From contig CM049308.1 in NCBI GenBank assembly GCA_026874595.1, forward strand, positions 96,706,624 to 96,770,623: 64,000 bases of DNA. The letters run 5' to 3'. The translations under genes and the position numbers were made by a program. This DNA comes from Sipunculus nudus (taxonomy: Eukaryota; Annelida; Sipuncula; Golfingiida; Sipunculidae). This document shows positions 49,466 through 62,100 of the stretch, one piece after another; position 1 is the first letter of the stretch, and the number at the start of each line of letters is the position of its first letter. The notes below the pieces were generated by a model. That model was not told where the DNA came from, ran no database searches, and worked only from the letters and a program-made list of their open reading frames with translations.

Positions 49466-52400
49466 TTAGCTCAGCTGACTATAAGTCATCTGAGCTATAG
49501 TCGTGGTCAATTGTCCGTCGTCTGTCCGTCCGTCCGTCCGTCTGTCCGGATGTCCGTCCGTAAGACTGGCACGTTTCGACACCATCGGACCTATGTATCT
49601 GAAATTCGGCATACAGTTAGATGTCCCCAAAATCTCCTACCATGCCGAAAATTGGGTCAAAAGGACTTCGTTTCTTTGAGATATTTTTTATTAGAAATCT
49701 ATTTTCACACTTCAGGACTGCCTTATATCAAAACCACTCATCTGGTTTTCTTCATATTTACCATAAATATTCCTCTATAAAGTTCCTATGTACATGCCAG
49801 AAATTAAGTCAGTATTTTTTAATTTAAAAAAGTTATGGGCCCAAACATAATGGACTTTGTAAAAAAATCAGGAAAGATATTTGGTCACTTAAGACCAAAA
49901 GTGTTAAAGGTAGGGACTTTTTTCAGTAATACAACTTAAATTGATCAAAATTTAATTGTATACCAAAAATTAGATAAAAATCTGTTAAATTTTTTTAAAT
50001 ATTGGCAAAAATATAAAAATGGTACCTTAAATTTGCCAAAGTTTGACCATGGCACGTTTTTTCCCTGTAACTGCTGAGGATTTAATTTTCTAAGCATGTT
50101 TTTGTTACCATTTCAACTGTTAACACAAAAAATTTGAAACCAGTTGATCAAAAACTGTAGATTTTATTCAAGTTTTTAAGCACCATGTCACACATTGTTT
50201 ACATCAAGCTAGTGTTATGCAGTTTGCTAGAGCTCAGCTCCCCAGCTTCAGCAGTTCCTTAGATTTGGCATACAGTTAGATGTCTCCAAAATCCCCTACC
50301 ATGCCAAGAATTTGATCACAAGGACTAAATTCCTTCAAAATATTAATGAAAAACTTCATTTTTCCATTAAAAACCCATTGTTACACTGTAAGACTGCCTA
50401 ATATCAAAACCACTGATCTGACTTCAATCATATATAATATGCATATTTTTCTATACATTCGCTATGAACATGCCAGAAATGATGTCAGTATTGTGTAATT
50501 GTTTTAAGTTATGGGCCCAAACATAATGCACTGTAGCTTTTATTAATGTTTTTATGAGACCATGTCAGACCCAGGCTCAATACAGCCCCTCTTGAGTCAC
50601 CTGTATGTTGACCTTGTTGACCTTTCATCAGATTATGCACGCTTGAGCGAAGCATACACTGGGGCAGCCAGGCAGCTAATGCCCAGCCACAGTTGATCCA
50701 TGTGTCCTACCCAACTCATCTAGTAGTTGTTTTGAAAAACAACATAACAATAAACAATAAATTAATCATTTTTAGCTCAGCTGACTATAAGTCATCTGAG
50801 CTATAGTCGTGGTCCATTGTTCGTCGTCCGTCCGTCCGTCTGTCCGTCCGTCTGTCCGTCCGTCCGTCCGTCCGTCCGTAGATGTGGCACGTTTTGAAAC
50901 CGTTAGACTTAGGAATCCAAAATTCAGCAAAGTGTTAGATGTCCCCAAGATCTCCTACAAAGCCGAAAACTGGGTCTTTGCGACTTTGTTCCTTTGAGAA
51001 ATTAAGGAAAAACCTCAATTTTTTATTAAAAACCTATTTTCACACTTCAGGGCTGCCTAATATCAAAACCACTCATCTGTTTTTCCTCATATTTACCATA
51101 AATATTCTTCTCTATAGTTCCTATGTAAATGCCAGAAATTAAGTCTGTTAAGTATAAATTCTTTAAGTTATGGGCCTGAACATAATAGACTTTGTAAAAA
51201 ATCAGGAAAAATATTTACTCACTTAACATGAAAAATTTTGAAACTAGAGTCTATTTTCCCAAGTATATAACTATGTTTAATTAAGATTTAATTGTTTACC
51301 CAAAATTAGATCTGAATTTTGTAAATTTTTTAAGTTATTAGCATAAAAATAAAATCAGTACCTTAAATTTAGCCCAACTTTGACCATGGCACGTTTTTCT
51401 CCTGTATGTACCATTGATTTAATTTTCACAGCATGTAAACATAAATATTTAATTTGTTTAAATCTGAAATTTGAAAATAAAAGCTTGAAAATTAAGCTAG
51501 TTATTGATTTTTTTTCTTGAGGCTCTACTGTAGTCATTTGCTTTGATAACAGATTACAGATGCAAGGTCCAACTCCAGGTCACTGGAAGTCAGGCTATGC
51601 CAAGGTTTCTGATTTGTTACAGTCACTGGGGGAGACCCCCTGCTGTGACAGGTGTACAGTTATTCTAATATCACCACCCCAATCCCCCCCCCCCCCCCCC
51701 CCCCGGCAAACCCAACCCACTAAGTGTAATGCAGTATTTGTTATTGTTTTCACTGTATTTCCTTAATTGTAACACTGTTTCCACTCCAATATACAAAAAC
51801 TTTCCTTAAAAAAGTAATTCAAGTGTAATCCAGAAGATGCCATGTTGTGTTAATGTAGCATTTTTAAAGAAATTAATTTTCTTTTAAATGATTTTAACAG
51901 ATATAATTGAACCCATCAGTATGCTTAAATTTATAAAATATGAAGCACATTATGGATAAATAAAGACACAATTGAAAATTGTGAAATCTAAATCAAGTAT
52001 AATTTTTAGATATTTATTGTTTTGCAGATTTAAAAGATATATTTTTGTGGTAAAAAATAAATAAACATTTGTATGCATGGTGTGGTGTTATATGACAAGA
52101 TTGAGATTTATGATGATGCAATTGAGAATTATGAATCAACTTTTATATTCAGATGTATCTGTTTTATTGGAAATGTATAGAAATATAAACTTAAATTAAA
52201 AAAAATTGATGTGATGAAAAAATTAGGATTTAATACAAACATTTGTTCATTATTTTCCTGCCACAGCAGAATTTGAGATCAGGCTTTGTTTGCCCTGTTT
52301 TATGTTGTTAATTAGTTATATTTCATCTGTATACATTTCATAAAAAAATACATATAATTAATAATATATATTATACAAAAAAAATATTCAATTGAACAAA

Positions 52401-54387
52401 TTTGTAAACTACTGAAATGTCAACAGTTAATCAAAAAACCAACTGATGATCATGGTAATAGTACAGATCATTTGTTCACAAACTGCTCACATGCTTCAGT
52501 TTCAACATTAGGAAACACATGGTCAGGTCACAAAATATTATTTGCAACAATTTCTTGCTCATCAATACAAACCAATCATATAAACCAACCATGGCCTTTA
52601 TTACCTCTTCCTCTTACACTTGATCTACACTTGATATTATTTTAGATTTTTACCTTCAAGGTCAACTTCAGCTGAGCACAGTGACCCATAGGTCCCTTGT
52701 TTTTAATATAAATAAAAGCCATAAAACCAGGTACTTATGATCATTATTTAAATGTGTGAATTTTGTACATTCTGGATTCTCAACACCATTGTTTGGTGAA
52801 AACTGAATAAATACCAGACATGGTGGGAATACTTTGCAATTGTATTTAAATACAAATATGAATATGTACTCCATTATAAAATTTCTTGCATATAGAATGG
52901 GAATTCAGGTAAAAATGAAAGTATATGAATACCAGTGCAAATACTTTCAAAATGTATTCATGAATGCATTCATGAATATATTCTTTAATATTATTTTAAT
53001 AATCATTTCAGTTATATTTCATTTTAAAAATCATACGATTCTCTTATTATTTTTAAATAAAAATTTTATCTGGGACAATATTTGTAATTTTTTTTAATAA
53101 ATAGTTAAACTCTTATATTATATGTTCTGCTTATAAGTTATATGGCCAAGTCAAAATCTGTGTGACAATAGTACTCCATTTGTTAATAAAATAAATGAAA
53201 TCAATCCTCTTCCCTGTCTCCAAAGGTACTATCAAAATCATACATAAGTTAAACAACAACAACTCATAATACAGCTTATACTTATTACCACACAAAACCA
53301 GCATGTGCCTCATTTCTAAATCATATTTTTTTATCATATATAACAGCTGAGCGCCGTGACCCATAGGTCCCTTGTTTATTGGTTTTTAATAACAAATTAA
53401 AGAAAAATTAATAGAAAAGGGATTTGTTAGTTGATGAGTAACAGGAAATTAACTTGCAGTTACTGATGATGTAAGAATCTTGTATGGATGGATAGAATGT
53501 CAGTGTCAATGTTATTCCAAATATTTTTTCAGTTCAATTTTAATGATAAAAAAATAAATCATATTATTCATTACTAATCATTAGGGATCATATGAAGGAA
53601 ATTAATGATGGACAAAGATGCAGTTGATAATATTAATCTAGATTCCTACTGTGTCTAGTGTGTAGGTTGATGTGAAAGTAGTCCAAAGTGAATATATTAC
53701 ATTTATTTTTTTTTAATATAAATAAAAGCCATTAAACCAGGTACTTATGATCATTATTTAAATTTGTGAATTTTGTATATTCTTGATTCTCAACATCATT
53801 GTTTGGCTAAAACTGAATAAATACTAGACATGGTGCGAATGCTTTGCAAATGTATTTGAATAAGAATATGAATATATACTGCATTAAAAAATTTTATTGC
53901 ATAAGAATGGGAATTCAGGTAAAAATGAAAGTATTTGAAAATCAGTGCAGATACTTTCAAAATGTATTCATGCATGCATTCATGAATATATTCTATAATA
54001 TTATTTCAATAATCATTTCAGTCATATTTTATTTTAAAAAATCCTATGATTTTCTTATTATTTTTTAAAATAAAAATTATATTGGCACAATATTTGTTAT
54101 TTAATTTTAATAAATAGTTAAACTCTTTTATAATATGTGCTGCTTATAAGTTATATGGCCAAGTCAAAATCTGTGTGACAATAGCACTCCATTTGTTAAT
54201 AAAATAAATGAAATCAATCCTCTTCCCTGTCTCCAAAGATACTATCAAAATCATACATTAGCTAAACACCAACAACTCGTAATAAAGCTTATATTTATTA
54301 CCACACAAAACCAGCATGTGCCTCTTTCCCAAATCATATTTTTATCATATATAACAGCTGAGCGCCGTGACCCATGGGTCCCTTGTT
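49466..54387 (+). repeat. Family A element (outer copy) carrying another family A insertion
   Basis: The 5' hairpin and CCGT/CTGT tract lie at 49467-49560, and core units run to 50767. The interior resumes at 53377 ('attggtttttaataac') and runs to the 3' end CAGCTGAGCGCCGTGACCCA..TGGGTCCCTTG. Comparison with the unbroken relative at 27410-27450 shows that 50768-53376 is an insertion into its T-tract. Confidence 0.75.
50768..53376 (+). repeat. Family A insertion, double 3' end
   Basis: The 5' hairpin and a long CCGT tract lie at 50770-50880. One core unit is followed by a long-core variant with poly-C at about 51685-51704. A first 3' end lies at 52668-52702 (CAGCTGAGCACAGTGACCCA), directly followed by a second family A 3' portion (52703-53376) with its own terminus. 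It is therefore either two insertions or one transposition with end read-through. Confidence 0.65.
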
Positions 54388-55127
54388 TTTAATAAGAATG
54401 TGTATGCATTTCAAGCTAAACTTTTCATCAGAAACGTTTCATCTTCAAAATATTATACTCACCTGCCAATAGGGGAATATTCTTAATTTGGGGTCATCGG
54501 GTCAAAAGTCAAGGTCACAGGGCCCATCCATTCACAAAGGTGAAGGTCACAGGAGCCACATCTTTAAATTGATTGTGGATGCCCTTTAAATCAAACTTTT
54601 CATCCCAAACTTTCCATCTTTCACATATGGCTTACTTGCCCTAAGTGGAAGATATCTTTAGATTTTGAGGTTACCTGGTCAGAGGTCAGGGTCACTGGAC
54701 CCACTTTTTTTAAAAAGATTGTTACAATAATCTTAATTCTACACAAGTTCAAGGATAATAAGTTCTCAGATTTTTTTGGTCACAAAGTCACTGATTAATG
54801 TCACAGGACGGTCATTCTGAAAAATTTCTTAAAATATATCCTTATAGACAAAAACAGCTAAGCATCAAGACCCCTGGGTCCCTTGTTTTCTTGATGTAAT
54901 TTTGTCAAAGGTCAAACCAAGGTCAAATCTGCTTAAAAAACATTTTATGAATCAAATCACTTTTTAAGTACTGCATTTTTCCCTGTTAAACTGATCCACC
55001 AATTGTTCCATCCAGGTTCTGGAGAAGCTTGAAAAATGGTGAACCTTTGCCTTGATCTTCAAGATCAAATTTGTGGAAATACAGGATTTTTATGAACCCA
55101 TAATTTCACTGCTACTGAACTACATGT
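54388..55127 (+). repeat. G-type element tail and E-like remnant
   Basis: 54388-54886 has G-type phrases ('gtcaaaagtcaaggtcacag') and ends CAGCTAAGCATCAAGACCCC TGGGTCCCTTGT. 54887-55127 is an old remnant resembling 46440-46740. No gene is seen. Confidence 0.5.
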
Positions 55128-55805
55128 GGGCCATTAAGTGGTCCTGTCAGTTGTCTGTTGGTCCTGCCAGCCTTTGAGAGGCCCTGTCAGTTGTCTGGTC
55201 ATCCTATCAGCTATAAAGAGGCCATTTCAGTTGTCTGGTCATCCTGCCAGCCATTTAAAGGGCCTGTCAGTTGTCTGGTCATCCTGCTAGCCATTAAGAG
55301 GCCCTGTCAGTTGTCTTGTTGCCCTGCCAGCCATTAAGAGGCCCTGTCAGATGTCTTGTTGCCCTGCCAGCCATTAAGAGCGACTGTCAGTTGTCTTGTC
55401 ACCCTGCCAGTGGTAAAGAGGCCCTGTCAGTTGTCTAGTAGTCCTGCAAGCCATTAAGAGGCCTGTCAGTTGTTAGTTGTCTGGTCGTCATGCCAGCCAT
55501 TAAGAGCAACTGTCCGTTTTCTGGTCATCTTGCAAGCCATAAAGAGAACCTGTCAGTTGTCTTGTCGCCCTGTGAGCCATTCAGAGGCCCTGTCAGTTGT
55601 CTGGTCATCCTGCCAGCCATAAAAGGCTACAGTTCTGAGCAGTTAGACCTTGGCACTTCATATACAAAATCGTCGAGGCCATTAAGAGGCTGTGTCAGTT
55701 ATCTGATCATCCTGCCAGGCATCGAGAGGCCATGTCAGTTGTCTTGTGGCTCTGCCAGCCATTTCGGGACCTGTCAGTTGTCTGGTCATCTGCCAGCCAT
55801 TACAG
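55128..55805. repeat. ~40-bp minisatellite upstream of exon D
   Basis: About 17 imperfect units contain CCATTAAGAGGCCCTGTCAG and TTGTCTGGTCATCCTGCCAG, ending about 210 nt before exon D. Some units contain 'cacagttc..agcagttag' insertions (55629, 55807). The unit has no similarity to the neighbouring exons. Confidence 0.85.
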
Positions 55806-56013
55806 GCCACAGTTCATAGCAGTTAGATCTTAGCACTTTTTATTCAAATCCAAGAAATTCATTTTCAAATTCCCTTGGATAAAGGGATTAAGTCACAGTG
55901 ACTTATATTCTGCAAACTGTTCTGCAAAAACGTGTAATGTTAATTATCAACAATTTCATTTCATGTGAACACTGTCATTAATGTTTGTAACAAACTTTTG
56001 TCATTTTTTGCAG

Positions 56014-56145
56014 ACGCTGGCAGACTTTGAATTTTTGAAGGTGCTTGGCAAAGGCACTTTTGGAAAAGTTATCTTGTGTCGGGAGAGAGCGTCAAACCAC
56101 CTCTACGCAATCAAGATTCTTAAAAAAACAGTTATCATCCAAAAG
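56014..56145 (+). CDS. AKT: AKT/protein kinase B, first kinase-domain exon (exon D)
   Basis: The acceptor is TTGTCATTTTTTGCAG and the donor is GTAGGT at 56146; both boundaries are in phase 0 (44 codons). The peptide starts [20 protein letters not shown], continues [20 protein letters not shown] and ends IIQK. It holds the glycine-rich loop GKGTFGKV and the ATP-binding lysine in YAIKILKK (human AKT1 Lys179 position), with the start corresponding to human Thr146. It ends where human exon coding '...EVIVAK' ends, just before the helix-C region. The catalytic loop, activation-loop Thr and hydrophobic motif lie beyond the window. The exon's last 18 nt, its donor and about 20 nt of intron form the unit of the array that follows. 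Confidence 0.96.
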
Positions 56146-59100
56146 GTAGGTGTAACAACAAAAACACAGTTATCACCTGAAAGGTATGTGTAATAACAAA
56201 AACACAGTTATTATCCAAAAGGTATGTGTAATAACAAAAACACAGTTATTATCCAAAAGGTATGTTTGAAAATAACAAAATTATAATCTAAAAGGTAGTT
56301 GTAACAACAAAAACACAGTTATTATCCAAAAGGTAGGTGTAATAATAAAAACACAGTTATTATTCAAAAGATATGTTTGAAAACAAAAAGTAATCATCCA
56401 AAATGTAGGTATACTAACAAAAAAACAGTTATCATCCAAAAGGTAGGTATAATAACAAAAAAACAGTTATCATCCAAAAGGTAGGTATAATAACAAAAAA
56501 ACAGTTATCATCCAAAAGGTAGGTATAATAACAAAAAAACAGTTATCATCCAAAAGGTTAGGTAGGTGTAACAACAAAAAACGGTTATCAACCAAAAGGT
56601 AGATGTAATAACAAAAACACAGTTATCATCCAAAAGATATGTTTGAAAACAAAAAGTACCGTAAAAGTCGTTGCAGAAGTCGCGACTTGTACTAGGAAAT
56701 CGAATTCTAAAAACTAGAATTTTCTAGCAAAGTCGGGGTGCGACTTGTAATACGTATGTATCCCGTTTCAGTCAGCTTTCCCGGTACATGGAACGACGTC
56801 AGTTGAGCGATAATCGGCGATATCTTTATCCAGTGCTTTGTGAAACGTCTTTCCCCAATAATTTACACTTTTAATCATCTCTTGGGCCTTATATTTTGTG
56901 AACTGACGGAATTTTCATTTTATTAACATTAAATGCAAATTTTAAATTTGCCCAGTTCAAGGCCTACCCGTTGTGACAAGCCGCAATTCAAGTGACTTCC
57001 TAATCTGCGTTACTGTAATATCATGAGTCAATTTGACGCATATGCCAGTCTGCCGCTCTTTGATGTACATTTTCTTTCGGGTTAACTATATGGGTATGCT
57101 TGTCATTAAGAAAAACTCGCGGTTCCATATCCGTTTATGCATGTAAAGTTGCGTGTCATTCAAGCTTGATCCTCTACAGACACGTCGTGAATTCTTTTGC
57201 CTGCCCAGTTGATTGCTGAATACCAGCTGACCTTTGAAGCCGTGTAGCGGAAATTCAAGCCCCGGGTCACCCGTGCAATGACCTTTACATCCCCATGTCA
57301 ACTAAGCCTTCCGTGACAGATATCCACAGGTAAAAACTCTCATATTAAGAACCGTTAGGTCACTGTCACCATGTCGTGGTTTTCAAACGTTTTGGATAAC
57401 AAAGTTATAATGTTTTACGTGAGCTGCAAATATATGATTTGCTTCGTGTGTTACCCGTGTCTCTTTCAGGACGATTGTATGCCCGGTCAACAATATGGCG
57501 GCACGCATGCATTACGGTCAATCGTGCGTTGACGTATTCGTGATTTTTTTTAATGAAGACACATTAATCAATACAATGAAATAACAACATACAGGTATAT
57601 ATTTTATTTACATAAAATGCCACATACGTACCTAAATTCCACGGGAACCGGCATCGTTTGGTGTCATGACGGGTCTAGTTCAACACGGCTGAGTTTGCCA
57701 TACATCCAAGCAATTTGAATATAATCACTAATAACGATGGAAATTGGGTTTTCGAGATAAAAAAATCATTAGTCTCAGTAAATATTATACCTGTAAATTC
57801 AATGATTTTTTTTAACTGACCGGTCAATAAAGCGTTCATTATCCCCTTGTTGACTGACATGTATTTCAGTGATTTCACTTATACCGTGCATGTGCCGCGC
57901 TTAGATCGTAAGTTGTAACAATTAATTCAAGGGTTACTAAATTCAGTTTTAGAGCCCATTTCAGAAATTAGATGAATAAATTTAAACTAAATTATTCTTT
58001 CCATCTTTCAGTTGTCTTAAGTAGGTTAAAATCATGCCCAATGCGACGGATTGGGACTCGTCACGCGTACGCAAACTAATCATAGTCTAATGAATCCACC
58101 CTACGTTTGACGATCTTTAACGATTTAAAGAGTTGCTCGATTGTGATAGTATTTTGCCTCAGACTCTTTTAGTTTATTAATACAGTCATTTAACTTGATA
58201 TTTGCATTCTAATGTTACTTAACCTAGTAAGAAACGGCAACAATGACATCGTTTCACAGCACAAATTGTTATCCGACGCAGCTGACTTTGGCACTGTACA
58301 AATTTTACCTGACAATTAAACCCCGACTTAATATGTCAAGATTCTGTTGTTATTCCTTAAATATAAGCATTGTATTAAAGCTGTCCAATTGTTTTGTATG
58401 TTTAAATGGTTTTTAATTAGTTTATAAACCACATAAGTACTACGGGGACGTTGGTTGTAGTCTTGCATCGCAAAGAATGATACTAAAATTTCATATGTAT
58501 CAGGTGGTTGGGACGCCTCTGAAGTCTGGGTGCGACCTATATTATGGACTTTTCATGAAACTAAACTTGATAAGCTATTCCCCATGGGGATCCTAAAAGT
58601 AAGGGTGCGACTTGTAATAAGGATGCGACTTCTGCAACGACTTTTACGGTAATCATCCAAAACACAGTTTTCTTCCAAAAGGTGGATGTAACAAGAAAAA
58701 CATAGTTATCATCCAAAAGGTAGGTGTAATAACAAAAACATAGTTATCGTCCAAAAGGTAGGTGTAATAACAAAAACACAGTTTTCATCCAAAAGGTGGA
58801 TGTAACAACAAAAACATAGTTATCATCCAAAAGGTAGGTGTAATAACAAAAACATAGTTATCTTCCAAAAGGTAGGTGTAATAACAAAAACACAGTTATC
58901 ATCCAAAAGATATGTTTGAAAACAAAAAGTAATCATCCAAAACACAGTTTTCATCCAAAAGGTGGATGTAACAACAAAAACATATTTATCATCCAAAAGG
59001 TAGGTGTAATAACAAAAACATAGTTATCATCCAAAAGGTAGGTGTAATAACAAAAACACAGTTTTCATCCAAAAGGTATGTGTAATAACAAAAACACAGT

Positions 59101-62100
59101 TATTATCCAAAAGGTATGTTTGAAAATAAAAAAATTATAATCTAATAGGTAGGTGTAACAACAAAAACATAGTTATCATCCAAAAGGTAGGTGTAATAAC
59201 AAAAACATAGTTATCATCCAAAAGGTAGGTATAATAACAAAAAACAGTTATCATCCAATAGGTATGTGTAATAACAAAAACACAGTTATTATCCAAAAGG
59301 TATGTTTGAAAATAAAAAAAATATAATCTAAAAGGTAGATGTAACAACAAAAACACAGTTATCATGCCATGGGTAGGTGTAATAATAAAAACACAGTTAT
59401 TATCCAAAAGGTAGGTGTAATAATAAAAACACAGTTATTATCCAAAAGATAGGTGTAATAACAAAAACACAGTTATCATCCAAAAGGTTAGGTAGGTGTA
59501 ACAACAAAAAACGGTTATCAACCAAAAGGTAGATGTAATAACAAAAACACAGTTATCATCCAAAAGGTAGGTGTAATAACCAAAACACAGTTATTATCCA
59601 AAAGGTAGGTGTAATAATAAAACACAGTTATCATCCAAAAGATATGTTTGAAAACAAAAAGTAATCATCCAAAATGTAGGTATACTAACAAAAAAACAGT
59701 TATCATCCAAAAGGTTAGGTAGGTGTAACAACAAAAAACGGTTATCAACCAAAAGGTAGATGTAATAACAAAAACACAGTTATCATCCAAAAGATATGTT
59801 TGAAAACAAAAAGTAATCATCCAAAACACAGTTTTCATCCAAAAGATGGATGTAACAACAAAAACACAGTTATCATCCAAAATGTAGGTGTAACAACAAA
59901 AACACAGTTATTATCCAAAAGGTAGGTGTAATAACAAAATCACTAATCATCTAAAAGGTAGATGTAATAACAAAAACACAGTTATCATCCAAAAGGTAGG
60001 TGTAATAGCAAAAACACAGCTATCATCAAACGTAGGTGTAACAACAAAAACACAGTTATCATCCAAAAGGTAGGTGTAATAAGAAAAACCCAGTTATCAT
60101 CCAAAAGATATGTTTGAAAACAAATAGTAATCATCGAAAATGTAGGTGTAACAACAAAAAAACAGTTAACATCCAAAACGTAGGTGTAACAACAAAAACA
60201 CAGTTATTATCCAAAAGGTAGGTGTAATAACAAAAACACAGTTATCATCCAAAAGATATGTTTGAAAACAAATAGTAATCATCCAAAAGTAGGTGTAACA
60301 ACAAAAACACAGTTAACATCCAAAATGTAGGTGTAATAACAAAAACACAGTTATTATCCAAAAGGTAGGTGTAATAACAAAAACACAGTTATTATCCAAA
60401 AGGTATGTGTAATAACAAAAACACAGTTATTATCCAAAAGGTAGATGTAATAACAAAAACACAGTTATCATCCAAAAGATATGTTTGAAAACAAATAGTA
60501 ATCATCCAAAATGTAGGTGTAATAGCAAAAACATAGTCACCCAAAAGGAAGGTGTAATAGCAAAAACACGGTCATCCAAAAGGTAGGTGTAATAGCAAAA
60601 ACACAGTCATCCAAACGGTAGGTGTAATAGCAAAAACACAGTCATCCAAAAGGTAGGTGTAACAACAAAAACACAGTTATTATCCAAAAGGAAGGTGTAA
60701 TAGCAAAAACACAGTCATCCAAAAGGTAGGTGTAACAACAAAAACACAGTTATTATCCAAAAGGAAGGTGTAATAGCAAAAACACAGTCATCCAAAAGGT
60801 AGGTGTAACAACAAAAACACAGTTATTATCCAAAAGGAAGGTGTAATAGCAAAAACACAGTCATCCAAAAGGTAGGTGTAATAGCAAAAACACAGTTATT
60901 ATCCAAAAGGAAGGTGTAATAGCAAAAACACAGTCATCCAAAAGGTAGGTGTAACAACAAAAACACAGTTATTATCCAAAAGGAAGGTGTAATAGCAAAA
61001 ACACAGTCATCCAAAAGGTAGGTGTAATAGCAAAAACACAGTTATTATCCAAAAGGAAGGTGTAATAGCAAAAACACAGTCATCCAAAAGGTAGGTGTAA
61101 CAACAAAAACACAGTTATTATCCAAAAGGAAGGTGTAATAGCAAAAACACAGTCATCCAAAAGGTAGGTGTAATAGCAAAAACACAGTTATTATCCAAAA
61201 GGAAGGTGTAATAGCAAAAACACAGTCATCCAAAAGGTAGGTGTAACAACAAAAACACAGTTATTATCCAAAAGGAAGGTGTAATAGCAAAAACACAGTC
61301 ATCCAAACGGTAGGTGAAATAGCAAAAACAAAGTCATCCAAAAGGTAGGTGTAACAACAAAAACACAGTTATTATCCAAAAGGAGATGTAATAGCAAAAA
61401 ACACAGTCATCCAAAAGGTAGGTGTAACAACAAAAACACAGTTATTATCCAAAAGGAAGGTGTAATAGCAAAAACACAGTCATCCAAAAGGTAGGTGTAA
61501 CAACAAAAACACAGTTATTATCCAAAAGGAAGGTGTAATAGCAAAAACACAGTCATCCAAAAGGTAGGTGTAACAACAAAAACACAGTTATTATCCAAAA
61601 GGAAGGTGTAATAGCAAAAACACAGTCATCCAAAAGGTAGGTGTAATAGCAAAAACACAGTCATCCAAACGGTAGGTGTAACAACAAAAACACAGTTATT
61701 ATCCAAAAGGAAGGTGTAATAGCAAAAACACAGTCATCCAAAAGGTAGGTGTAATAGCAAAAACACAGTCATCCAAAAGGTAGGTGTAATAGCAAAAACA
61801 CAGTTATTATCCAAAAGGTAGGTGTAATAGCAAAAACACAGTCATCCAAAAGGTAGGTGTAACAACAAAAACACAGTTATTATCCAAAAGGAAGGTGTAA
61901 TAGCAAAAACACAGTCATCCAAAAGGTAGGTGTAATAGCAAAAACACAGTTATTATCCAAAAGGAAGGTGTAATAGCAAAAACACAGTCATCCAAAAGGT
62001 AGGTGTAATAGCAAAAACACAGTTATTATCCAAAAGGAAGGTGTAATAGCAAAAACACAGTCATCCAAAAGGTAGGTGTAATAGCAAAAACACAGTTATT

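Noticed and set aside
56659-58649. Tc1/mariner transposase gene
   Set aside because: The frames inside are short and show no DDE/D motif or helix-turn-helix that I can recognise; it is called non-autonomous.
59135-60176. Minus-strand open frames with a repeated 'NNCVFVITP' peptide in the 38-bp array
   Set aside because: They follow from the repeat unit; the unit length is not a multiple of three, so frames break and change. There is no start context, domain or conservation.
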